Source: an uncultured Eubacteriales bacterium
GTDB lineage: Bacteria > Bacillota > Clostridia > Monoglobales > Monoglobaceae
Direction: 5' to 3'
Assembly (NCBI GenBank): GCA_900542675.1
Contig: UQOT01000082.1
Location: forward strand, 1-8,849
Length of the DNA: 8,849 bases
Shown piece by piece: positions 1 to 5,921 of this stretch. The position numbers and the translations under genes are program-made. Positions within the stretch are counted from its first letter, which is position 1. Each line of letters opens with the position of its first letter. Below the pieces are notes generated by a model. It did no database searches. It saw only the letters and a program-made list of their open reading frames with translations, and was not told where the DNA came from.

Positions 1-8
1 GATTGATG

Positions 9-14
9 TATAAT
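9..14 (+). promoter_or_regulatory. Putative -10 promoter box of the aromatic operon
   Basis: The hexamer TATAAT is a perfect sigma-A type -10 box. Transcription would start near base 21, giving a leader RNA of about 55 bases before the leader-peptide start at 77 and including its ribosome binding site. The matching -35 box would fall just outside the left edge of the window, so it cannot be checked. A second candidate, TTGCCG (34-39) with GATAAT (58-63), would start transcription near base 70 and exclude the leader ribosome binding site, so it is less attractive. The assignment rests on one hexamer and is tentative. Confidence 0.35.
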
Positions 15-63
15 TACTTCAATAGGCAGATTGTTGCCGATTAAATGGTGATTACTTGATAAT

Positions 64-67
64 GAGG
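64..67 (+). promoter_or_regulatory. Ribosome binding site of the leader peptide
   Basis: GAGG (within TGAGGA) lies 9 bases before the ATG at 77. This is normal Shine-Dalgarno spacing and is the main reason for believing that the short Phe/Tyr-rich frame at 77-205 is translated. An intact ribosome binding site is required for ribosome-mediated attenuation. Confidence 0.65.
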
Positions 68-76
68 ATTTTTGTA

Positions 77-205
77 ATGAGTGATTTGCTGCGTAGAATT
101 ATTTCAGACATAACTGAATACTTTTTCTACTTTAGCCAGAGCTTTTATTTTAGCTTTGGTTACTTTTGCTGCGGCAAATCAGGAAAGCCCGTTATGTGTA
201 AATAA
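77..205 (+). CDS. Phe/Tyr-rich leader peptide of the aromatic operon attenuator
   Basis: This 42-codon frame (ATG 77-79, TAA 203-205) is too short for most gene callers. Residues 15-30 read YFFYFSQSFYFSFGYF: seven Phe and four Tyr in 16 codons (bases 119-166), with no Trp. It has a GAGG site at proper spacing and is followed by a terminator/antiterminator pair and then by genes that make Phe and Tyr. By analogy with PheL-type leader peptides of enterobacteria, its inferred role is as a sensor: scarcity of charged Phe- or Tyr-tRNA stalls the ribosome in the aromatic run. The peptide probably has no function of its own. The codons for Gly36-Lys37-Pro38 also form most of the antiterminator arm (183-190), so this stretch carries both code and RNA structure. 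The stop codon lies in the loop of hairpin 191-215, which places a terminating ribosome over the antiterminator arm. No name is assigned because I do not recognise a described homologue. Confidence 0.85.
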   Translation: MSDLLRRIISDITEYFFYFSQSFYFSFGYFCCGKSGKPVMCK

Positions 206-245
206 ACCGCATAATGCTTTGAAAATTATTCAAGGATGGGCTTTC
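183..245 (+). promoter_or_regulatory. Antiterminator: three-way junction competing with the terminator
   Basis: GAAAGCCC (183-190) is the exact reverse complement of GGGCTTTC (238-245), giving an 8-bp closing helix. It encloses two hairpins: 191-198 with 208-215 (8 bp including two G-U pairs, loop 199-207) and 217-223 with 229-235 (7 bp including one G-U pair, loop 224-228). Only base 216 and bases 236-237 are left as linkers, so the fold is tightly packed. It uses 232-235 and 238-241, most of the 5' arm of the terminator, so the two structures exclude each other. A ribosome stalled on codons 29-30 (161-166) would leave 183 onward just exposed. A ribosome at the stop codon (203-205) would cover 183-190 and favour the terminator. 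The pairing was worked out by eye without energy calculation. Confidence 0.72.
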
Positions 246-267
246 AAAGGCTCATCCTTTATTTTTT
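232..267 (+). terminator. Intrinsic terminator of the operon attenuator
   Basis: AAGGATGGGC (232-241) pairs with GCTCATCCTT (250-259) over 10 bp, with a single G-U pair, across an 8-base loop. It is followed by a U-rich tract with six consecutive T (262-267). It lies after the leader-peptide stop codon and about 20 bases before the aroF ribosome binding site, so it would end transcription before the operon. Its 5' arm overlaps the antiterminator. It could also be read as a plain terminator of an upstream gene, but the Phe/Tyr-rich frame and the competing fold make attenuation the better reading. Confidence 0.82.
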
Positions 268-301
268 ATATATTTAAGTAAGATTTTGGAGGTCAAAATA
301 A

Positions 302-1336
302 ATGGTTGTAATTTTAAAGCCAAAAACGAGTAAACAGGATACGGAGAAGATGATATCGTACATCAAGGATTTGGGCGTTGACGTTATGGTCAACAAAGGT
401 GTTGACTGCACCGTGCTCGGACTCCTCGGCGATACGTCAAGGATAGACCCGGATACGCTTATGCTCAACGTCCACGTTGACAGGGTTATGCGTATTGCGG
501 AGCCGTTTAAAAAGGCGAGCCGCAAGTTCCACCCGGACTCGTCTGTAATCAAGGTCGGCGGCGGCAAGACCACGGCGGCGGAAATCGGCAGAGAGGGCGA
601 GTTCACCGTTATTGCAGGCCCGTGCAGTGTTGAGAACGAAAACCAGATTATAGACGTTGCCGAGAGCGTTAAAAAGAGCGGCGCAAGAATGCTGCGCGGC
701 GGAGCGTTCAAACCGAGGACGTCGCCGTATTCGTTCCAGGGACTTGAAATGGAGGGTCTCAGACTGCTGAGCGAGGCGAGAGAAAAGACGGGACTTCCGA
801 TAGTTACGGAAATTATGTCGCCGAAGCTGGTTGAAACCTTTGACGAACAGGTGGATTTAATTCAGGTCGGGGCGCGAAATATGCAGAATTTTGACTTGCT
901 TAAGGAGCTCGGCAAAACCAAAAAGCCGATACTCTTAAAGCGCGGTCTGTCGGCGACGATTGAGGAATGGCTGATGTCGGCAGAGTACATTCTGGCGGCC
1001 GGAAATCCGAACGTAATCCTGTGCGAGAGAGGAATAAGGACGTTTGAGACCTATACAAGAAATACGCTTGATTTAAGCGCAATACCGGCGGTTAAAAAGC
1101 TGAGCCACCTTCCGGTTATTGTTGACCCGTCGCACTCGGCGGGTATGAGCTGGATGGTTGAGCCGCTGTCGCTTGCCGCAATGGCGGTCGGCGCGGACGG
1201 ACTTATAATTGAGGTTCATAACTGCCCCGAAAAGGCGCTGTGTGACGGTGCTCAGTCGCTTAACGAGCCGCAGTTTGAGGCGCTTATGAACAAGCTTAAA
1301 GCGATAGGCAAGCACGTTGACAGAAAGATAAATTAA
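302..1336 (+). CDS. aroF: 3-deoxy-7-phosphoheptulonate (DAHP) synthase, type I-beta with N-terminal ferredoxin-like domain
   Basis: First committed step of the shikimate pathway: condenses phosphoenolpyruvate with erythrose-4-phosphate to DAHP in the cytoplasm, using a divalent metal. The 344-residue protein has an N-terminal ferredoxin-like domain (about 1-70, opening MVVILKP as in the Thermotoga maritima enzyme), then FHP (76-78) and a TIM-barrel catalytic domain. Visible motifs are GPCSVEN (106-112), RGGAFKPRTSPYSFQG (132-147), LLKRG (211-215), DPSHS (275-279), IIEVH (302-306) and CDGAQ (314-318). Cys108, His278, Glu304 and Asp315 match the metal ligands of the family. In Thermotoga-type enzymes the extra N-terminal domain gives feedback inhibition by Tyr and Phe; the same is inferred here. 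GGAGG at 288-292 supports the start at 302. As first gene it lies directly behind the attenuator, which fits control of pathway entry. Confidence 0.95.
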   Translation: MVVILKPKTSKQDTEKMISYIKDLGVDVMVNKGVDCTVLGLLGDTSRIDPDTLMLNVHVDRVMRIAEPFKKASRKFHPDSSVIKVGGGKTTAAEIGREGEFTVIAGPCSVENENQIIDVAESVKKSGARMLRGGAFKPRTSPYSFQGLEMEGLRLLSEAREKTGLPIVTEIMSPKLVETFDEQVDLIQVGARNMQNFDLLKELGKTKKPILLKRGLSATIEEWLMSAEYILAAGNPNVILCERGIRTFETYTRNTLDLSAIPAVKKLSHLPVIVDPSHSAGMSWMVEPLSLAAMAVGADGLIIEVHNCPEKALCDGAQSLNEPQFEALMNKLKAIGKHVDRKIN

Positions 1337-1354
1337 AAAATGCGGTGATTATTT

Positions 1355-2215
1355 ATGGATAGTGACTTTAAAGTTGCGGTTATAGGTCTCGGACTTATAG
1401 GCGGTTCTATGGCGTACGCGCTTAAAGGCTTCAGAAAAGCCGAAATAGTCGGCTGTGATACCGACGCCGAGACGCGCAGGCTCGCGGTTAAGAATAAGGC
1501 GGTCAGCCGCGTGTTCGATAATCCGGGCGATGCCATAGACGGTTCGGATGTGGTTATATTTTGTACATATCCAGACAGTATCGGCGGTCTTATTGACGAT
1601 AATCGTTTAAGATTTAAAAAGGGTGCGGTGATTTCCGATGTATGCGGAGTTAAGCGGACGGTTGCCGCCGAGATTAAGAGAATTCTGCCCGACGGTGTGG
1701 ATTATGTCGGCGGACACCCGATGGCGGGTAAGGAAGTTGAAGGGTTTAAAAACGCCTCGCCGGAGCTTTTTTGGATGTGCGGATATATCGTAACTCCGAC
1801 CGAAACCTCAAAACCCGAAAGCGTTAAGCTGATAAGGGAAATCGCGCACTACATAGGCGCGACGAGGATAACCGAGGCAAGCCCGGAGGAGCACGACAGA
1901 GTTATCGCGTATACCAGCGATTTGATGCATATTTCGGCGTCTGCGCTGTGCCTGACTTACCCTGAGGAGATGAACCGCGCATATACCGCGGGCGCATTCC
2001 GTGACTGTACGAGAGTTGCGCGGATAAATCCGGGGCTGTGGAGCGAGCTGTTTTTGTCGAACCGCGAAAATGTAGTCAGCGAGGCGGAGCGCCTTATAAA
2101 GAATATTACAGAAATCAAAAACGCGGTAGAGTCGGGCGACAAGGCGGAAATAGAGCGCCTGCTCAGTACCGTATGCGAAAACAAAATAACAATGCAGAAT
2201 AAGGAACCAACATAG
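1355..2215 (+). CDS. tyrA: Prephenate dehydrogenase (NAD-dependent, without ACT domain)
   Basis: Oxidatively decarboxylates prephenate to 4-hydroxyphenylpyruvate, the precursor of tyrosine. The N-terminal Rossmann fold shows GLGLIGGS (11-18), and Asp35 at the end of the second strand suggests NAD rather than NADP. SDVCGVK (94-100) and GHPMAG (120-125, catalytic-type His121) follow. The helical C-terminal half has EEHDRVIAYTSDLMH (178-192) and FRDCTR (215-220), the expected prephenate-binding region. Where many relatives have SHLPH or SQLAH this protein has SDLMH, and GGHPMAG replaces the usual GSHPMAG; neither removes a histidine. At 286 residues it ends without the ACT domain found in some Bacillus-type TyrA proteins. 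GGTGAT (1344-1349) is the probable ribosome binding site. The stop codon and part of the preceding Thr codon lie in the end repeat of the downstream element, so the extreme C-terminus may have been reshaped by an insertion. Confidence 0.93.
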   Translation: MDSDFKVAVIGLGLIGGSMAYALKGFRKAEIVGCDTDAETRRLAVKNKAVSRVFDNPGDAIDGSDVVIFCTYPDSIGGLIDDNRLRFKKGAVISDVCGVKRTVAAEIKRILPDGVDYVGGHPMAGKEVEGFKNASPELFWMCGYIVTPTETSKPESVKLIREIAHYIGATRITEASPEEHDRVIAYTSDLMHISASALCLTYPEEMNRAYTAGAFRDCTRVARINPGLWSELFLSNRENVVSEAERLIKNITEIKNAVESGDKAEIERLLSTVCENKITMQNKEPT

Positions 2216-2246
2216 AGAATAGGGAGTAGGGAATACGCGCACTTAC

Positions 2247-2265
2247 GCCGCGTATACAACGCGGC
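2247..2265 (+). repeat. GC-rich perfect hairpin inside the intergenic element
   Basis: GCCGCGT (2247-2253) and ACGCGGC (2259-2265) are perfect reverse complements around a 5-base loop. No T tract follows, so it does not look like an intrinsic terminator. In the operon mRNA it could act as a structural or processing element between tyrA and aroB; that is inference. Confidence 0.6.
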
Positions 2266-2332
2266 CGCGACCGTGGGGAATTCTGATTGCGCCAAAAATA
2301 TTTTGATGCCTGCTAAACGATAATGTGTGTAG

Positions 2333-2355
2333 GGAGCGTCGGCTCCGGAGCTCCG
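2333..2355 (+). repeat. Palindromic GC-rich cluster inside the intergenic element
   Basis: GGAGC (2333-2337) pairs with GCTCC (2342-2346) over a 4-base loop and alternatively with GCTCC at 2350-2354. CGGAGCTCCG (2346-2355) is itself a perfect 10-base palindrome. No U-rich tail follows. It looks like the structured core of a small repeat element rather than a terminator. Confidence 0.5.
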
Positions 2356-2460
2356 TGCCAAGCTAAGTTATGCACCAATTCCATATATGTTGGCAGCAGC
2401 CTTTATGTATTCGCCATTCTCTAATTTCTATTCGCTAATCGCTATGTTAAGGAGTTAAAT

Positions 2461-3522
2461 ATGAAAACATTAAAAGTTAATATCCCGGGCAGGGAGTATG
2501 AGATTATTATTGATGCGGGAATTCTTGAAAAGAGCGGAGAAATTGTAAGAAAACTATCCGACGCGAAAAAGGCGGCGGTGGTGACAGACAGCAATGTCGG
2601 GCCTCTGTACGCTGACAGAACTCTTGAAAGCCTGAGTAAAAGCGGGTTTGAAACACGGCTTATCACCGTTCCCGCGGGTGAGAAGAGCAAGTCACAGGAG
2701 TTTTTGACCAAGCTGTATGATGAAATGCTTGATTTTCGCCTGACGAGAACGGATTTGATTATTGCCCTCGGCGGCGGTGTTGTGGGCGACCTCACGGGTT
2801 ACGCGGCGGCAAGCTTGCTGCGCGGTATTCCGTATGTTCAGATACCGACAACGCTGCTTGCACAGGTGGATTCGAGCGTGGGCGGCAAGGTTGCTGTTGA
2901 TTTGCCGCAGGGCAAAAATTTGGTCGGAGCCTTTAATCAACCCAAGGATGTCATAATTGACACCGACTGCTTAAGGACTCTTGACGACCGTGTGCTCTCC
3001 GACGGTATGGCGGAAGTGATTAAATACGGAGCAATAAAGGATGAAAAGCTGTTTAAGTTGCTTGAAAATATAAAAAATAAGAAAGAATTATTTGCAAATA
3101 TCGGAGATATAATATATAATTGTTGTAATATAAAGAGAATGGTTGTAGAGGACGACGAGTTCGACACGGGCGGACGTATGATACTCAACTTCGGTCACAC
3201 CTTCGGGCACGCGATTGAAAAGCAGTATCATTACGAGACCTACACTCACGGCGAAGGCGTGGCTGTCGGAATGGTTATGGCGTGCGAGTACGGAGAGAAA
3301 ATCGGCTTGACCGAAAAAGGAACGGCTGAGAGAATGATTAAAATTCTTGAGAACTATAATCTCCCGCGCGAGGTTGAGATAAGCGGAAGCGAGCTTGCCG
3401 AAGCCGTAGCGGTTGATAAAAAGGGCGTCGGAAGCCGAATTAACCTAATTCTCTTAAACAAAATCGGGGACGTGTCAATAAAAAAGCTCGAAAAGAGCGA
3501 GTTCCTTTCCGATTTTACATAA
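2461..3522 (+). CDS. aroB: 3-dehydroquinate synthase
   Basis: Converts DAHP to 3-dehydroquinate using NAD and a divalent metal (usually zinc); second shikimate step. The 353-residue length is typical. Visible motifs are PAGEKSKS (71-78), the NAD-binding GGGVVGD (104-110), IPTTLLAQVDSSVGGK (128-143, with active-site Lys143), AEVIKYG (184-190), NFGHTFGHAIE (243-253) and THGEGV (262-267). Glu184, His246 and His263 match the metal ligands of the Aspergillus enzyme, and His250 the additional active-site histidine. AAGGAG at 2449-2454, six bases before the ATG, is a strong ribosome binding site placed just outside the end of the upstream element, so translation was not damaged by it. Codons 200-228 (about 3061-3144) are noticeably more AT-rich than the rest of the gene, but the frame is intact there. 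Confidence 0.96.
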   Translation: MKTLKVNIPGREYEIIIDAGILEKSGEIVRKLSDAKKAAVVTDSNVGPLYADRTLESLSKSGFETRLITVPAGEKSKSQEFLTKLYDEMLDFRLTRTDLIIALGGGVVGDLTGYAAASLLRGIPYVQIPTTLLAQVDSSVGGKVAVDLPQGKNLVGAFNQPKDVIIDTDCLRTLDDRVLSDGMAEVIKYGAIKDEKLFKLLENIKNKKELFANIGDIIYNCCNIKRMVVEDDEFDTGGRMILNFGHTFGHAIEKQYHYETYTHGEGVAVGMVMACEYGEKIGLTEKGTAERMIKILENYNLPREVEISGSELAEAVAVDKKGVGSRINLILLNKIGDVSIKKLEKSEFLSDFT

Positions 3523-3536
3523 AAACCTTAAATGAC

Positions 3537-3541
3537 GGAGG
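3537..3541 (+). promoter_or_regulatory. Ribosome binding site that favours a TTG start for aroA
   Basis: GGAGG lies 8 bases before the in-frame TTG at 3550. The first in-frame ATG (3532) is upstream of this site and has no purine-rich Shine-Dalgarno sequence before it (AACCTTAA precedes it). The site therefore points to TTG as the true start. Confidence 0.7.
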
Positions 3542-3549
3542 CAAATAAT

Positions 3550-4821
3550 TTGGAAGATATCAAGAGAATAGAGTCAAAGATGTTAAGGGGAACTGTTGCG
3601 GTTCCGCCATCCAAAAGCGTGGCGCACAGGGCGATAATCGCCGCGGCGCTTTCGGGCGGCGACTGTGTGATAGAGAACGTGAGTATGTCGAAGGATATTT
3701 CGGCGACAGTCGAGTGTATGCGCCTGCTCGGAGCCAAGTGCAGAGTAAATACCAAAAATATGACGGTACATATTTCCGAAAAAAAGACCTACAAAGTCAA
3801 GGATATGATTACGCTGGACTGCGGCGAGAGCGGTTCTACGCTTCGCTTTTTAATGCCCATCGCACTCGGCAGGGGCGTACCGGTTAAGTTTGTCGGTCAC
3901 GGACGGCTTATGAAGCGTCCGCAGACGCCGTACCTGAATATTTTCAGGGATAAGGGTATTCGTTTTGAGTTAGACGATGATTACATAATATTGGACGGGG
4001 AGCTTAAAAGCGGAACGTACGGGCTTGCGGGCAATGTCAGCTCGCAGTTTATAACGGGACTGCTGTTTGCGCTGCCGCTTATCGAGGGCGACAGTGAAAT
4101 TTTGGTATCGGGCGAGCTTGAGTCGCGCGGATACGTTGACCTTACTGTTGATATCCTAAAGAGGTTCGGCATTGAGATAGAGAACTACAAGTATAAGCTG
4201 TTTCGGATAAAGGGCGGTCAGAAGTACAAGGCGTGCCCTGAATTTAAGGTTGAGGCGGATTACTCGCAGGCTGCGTTTTTCTTAGTGGCTGATGCTATAG
4301 GCTGCAGTGTGGAATGTCTTAACTTAGACCCTAACAGCCTTCAGGGCGACAGGGCGATAATTGATATAATAAAAGATACGGGCGCACGGATAGTCAAGGG
4401 TCCGAGCGGCGGTATAATGGCGAAGCGTACGGCGGTTATGCACGGAATTACCGTTGACGCGAGGAATATTCCGGACCTAGTACCGATTGTTGCGGTGTTG
4501 TGCTCGTTCTGCTCGGGAGAGAGCCGTATAATCAACGCGGGCAGACTTAGGCATAAGGAGAGCGACAGGCTCAAGTCAACCGCAAGCGAGCTTGCACGGC
4601 TCGGCGTTGATATCAAAGAGGGCAGAGACAGCCTCACAATCTGCGGCAGGGATTTGCTTGAAAGCAACGTGTGCTCGGCGTGGAACGACCACAGAATAGC
4701 GATGGCGCTTGCGATTGCAGCGTGCCGAACCGAGGGCAGCGTTGAGATAACCGGCGCAGAAGAGGCGGTTAAGAAGTCATATCCCGACTTTTTTGAAGTA
4801 TACGACAAACTGAGGGTTTAA
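3550..4821 (+). CDS. aroA: 3-phosphoshikimate 1-carboxyvinyltransferase (EPSP synthase), probable TTG start
   Basis: Transfers the enolpyruvyl group of PEP to shikimate-3-phosphate, giving EPSP; sixth shikimate step and the glyphosate target. Counted from TTG 3550 it has 423 residues; from ATG 3532 it would have 429. TTG is preferred because GGAGG sits 8 bases before it and nothing suitable precedes the ATG. Motifs in TTG numbering are PPSKS with Lys22 and the following HR (26-27), GESGSTLRF (92-100), SSQF (164-167), IPD with catalytic Asp309, HKESDR with Glu337, WNDHRIAMA (378-386) and KKSYPDFF (408-415). GESGSTLRF takes the place of the NAGTAMR loop of the E. coli-type enzyme. It therefore resembles the non-enterobacterial Gram-positive branch; its glyphosate sensitivity cannot be judged from sequence alone. 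The gap after aroB is 27 bases. Confidence 0.94.
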   Translation: MEDIKRIESKMLRGTVAVPPSKSVAHRAIIAAALSGGDCVIENVSMSKDISATVECMRLLGAKCRVNTKNMTVHISEKKTYKVKDMITLDCGESGSTLRFLMPIALGRGVPVKFVGHGRLMKRPQTPYLNIFRDKGIRFELDDDYIILDGELKSGTYGLAGNVSSQFITGLLFALPLIEGDSEILVSGELESRGYVDLTVDILKRFGIEIENYKYKLFRIKGGQKYKACPEFKVEADYSQAAFFLVADAIGCSVECLNLDPNSLQGDRAIIDIIKDTGARIVKGPSGGIMAKRTAVMHGITVDARNIPDLVPIVAVLCSFCSGESRIINAGRLRHKESDRLKSTASELARLGVDIKEGRDSLTICGRDLLESNVCSAWNDHRIAMALAIAACRTEGSVEITGAEEAVKKSYPDFFEVYDKLRV

Positions 4822-4844
4822 AATACAGAAAGGCAGTAGGATAT

Positions 4845-5912
4845 ATGAATATTTGGGGAACAAATATAAAGCTGAGTATATTCGGCGAGTCGCACGGAGG
4901 CGGTATAGGAATTGTAATCGACGGTCTGCCGTCCGGTACAAGGCTTGATACGGAGCTTATAGAGCGTGAGATGGAACGCCGCGCGCCCGGCAGAAATTCG
5001 GTGTCGACCTCAAGGCGTGAGCCGGACAGGCCCGAGATACTCTCCGGTTTTGTGGACGGAGTTACAACGGGCACGCCGCTTGCCGCGGTGATACGCAACA
5101 CCAACACGATTTCAAAGCACTATGAGAAGGACTTAATTCGTCCCGGCCACGCGGACTATACGGGATTTACAAAATACGGACCGTCGCACGACTACCGCGG
5201 CGGAGGGCATTTTTCGGGCAGGATAACCGCGCCGCTCGTGTTTGCGGGCGCGATTGCAAAGCAGATTTTAAAGTCACGCGGCGTTACGGTAGGCTCGCAT
5301 ATTCTTGAAATCGGCGGAATACGGGAGGATAAGTTTGACAGCGTCGGTGTGAGCGCAGAGCTTTTAAGCTCACTGTCGAAAAAGGACTTTCCCGTAATTG
5401 ACGAGGTCAAGGGCGAAATGATGAGAGAAAAAATCTTAAACGCCAAGAATAACAAGAATTCCGTTGGCGGAATTGTCGAGTGTGCGGTTGTCGGTATGCC
5501 TCCCGGTAAGGGTTCGCCGTTTTTCGGCTCGGCGGAGAGCCGTTTGTCGTCAATGATGTTCTCGGTTCCCGCAGTTAAGGGCATAGAGTTCGGTGCGGGA
5601 TTTGATTTTGCGGGTATGGACGGCAAAACTGCGAATGACGAGTTTTATATTGAGGGCGGCGTTATAAAGACCTGCACGAATAACAACGCGGGCATAAACG
5701 GCGGAATAACCAACGGTATGCCTGTTGTGTTTGACGTAGTGATAAAGCCGACCGCTTCGATTGCCCAGACACAGAGGACGGTTGATATAGCCAAAAATGA
5801 GAACGCCGAGATAGAAATTCACGGCAGACACGACCCGTGCATAGTTCACCGCGGAGCCGTGGTGGTTGAAAATGCCGCCGCTGTCGCGATGCTTGATATA
5901 ATTTTGGATTGA
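4845..5912 (+). CDS. aroC: Chorismate synthase
   Basis: Removes phosphate from EPSP by anti-1,4-elimination to give chorismate; it needs reduced FMN but has no net redox change. The 355-residue length is usual for the bacterial enzyme. Visible motifs are FGESHGGG (13-20, active-site His17), MERRAPGRNSVSTSRREPD (43-61), RPGHADYTG (99-107, His102), GGGHFSGRITAPLVFAGAIAKQ (119-140), GMPPGKGSPFF (217-227) and the C-terminal signature GRHDPC (327-332) with VVVENAAA (339-346). All catalytic positions appear intact. No separate flavin reductase gene is seen nearby, so the enzyme presumably relies on a reductase elsewhere. The ribosome binding site is weak (AAGG 4830-4833 or AGG 4838-4840). The gap from aroA is 23 bases, so co-translation is plausible. 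Confidence 0.96.
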   Translation: MNIWGTNIKLSIFGESHGGGIGIVIDGLPSGTRLDTELIEREMERRAPGRNSVSTSRREPDRPEILSGFVDGVTTGTPLAAVIRNTNTISKHYEKDLIRPGHADYTGFTKYGPSHDYRGGGHFSGRITAPLVFAGAIAKQILKSRGVTVGSHILEIGGIREDKFDSVGVSAELLSSLSKKDFPVIDEVKGEMMREKILNAKNNKNSVGGIVECAVVGMPPGKGSPFFGSAESRLSSMMFSVPAVKGIEFGAGFDFAGMDGKTANDEFYIEGGVIKTCTNNNAGINGGITNGMPVVFDVVIKPTASIAQTQRTVDIAKNENAEIEIHGRHDPCIVHRGAVVVENAAAVAMLDIILD

Positions 5913-5921
5913 GGTATACCT

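Larger units (their letters stand above)
2209..2448. mobile_element. MITE-like non-coding element with inverted heptamer-repeat ends
   Basis: This roughly 240-base stretch fills the tyrA-aroB gap. Read inward, both ends begin with AACATAG (2209-2215; complement of 2442-2448) and continue as degenerate 7-base units of the form NGAATAG. The left arm has four units (2209-2236, last GGAATAC) and the right arm six (2407-2448, last CGAATAC on the minus strand). The middle is non-coding and holds GC-rich hairpins at 2247-2265 and 2333-2355 and the pair TGCCAA/TTGGCA (2356-2361, 2390-2395). No transposase is present and no flanking target duplication is clear, so it would be non-autonomous and old, or a repeat moved another way. 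It stops immediately before the aroB ribosome binding site. Family membership is unknown; other copies in the genome would be needed to settle this. Confidence 0.55.

Noticed and set aside
3..44. Short open frame (TTG/ATG near base 3-8 to TAA at 42-44) that might be the tail of an upstream gene.
   Set aside because: Only 13 codons are inside the window, no family is recognisable, and it overlaps the best -10 box; it cannot be supported.
34..63. Alternative promoter TTGCCG - 18 bp - GATAAT.
   Set aside because: Transcription would begin near base 70, after the leader ribosome binding site, which would make the well-formed leader peptide untranslatable.
170..211. Alternative pairing TGCGG (170-174) with CCGCA (207-211).
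   Set aside because: Only 5 bp, and it conflicts with the stronger hairpin at 191-215; I do not assign a role as a protector helix.
1..301. T-box riboswitch, the common Gram-positive control for aromatic amino acid genes.
   Set aside because: No T-box core (AGGGTGGNACCGCG-like) is present and the leader is short; the Phe/Tyr frame explains the terminator better.
274..711. Minus-strand open frame opposite the start of aroF.
   Set aside because: It mirrors the aroF reading frame and covers its ribosome binding site; the composition is low-complexity Ser/Thr/Leu and there is no supporting start site.
2287..2324. Possible internal promoter (TTGCGC or TTGATG with GATAAT 2319-2324).
   Set aside because: Spacers of 26 and 10 bases are outside the usable range.
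1957..2361. Minus-strand open frame crossing the tyrA 3' end and the intergenic element.
   Set aside because: It is antisense to clear tyrA coding sequence, resembles no family, and arises from the tyrA codon pattern.
3061..3144. AT-rich patch within aroB that might mark an insertion or recombination.
   Set aside because: The reading frame and protein length are normal and the segment codes for a plausible helical region before the metal-binding motif.
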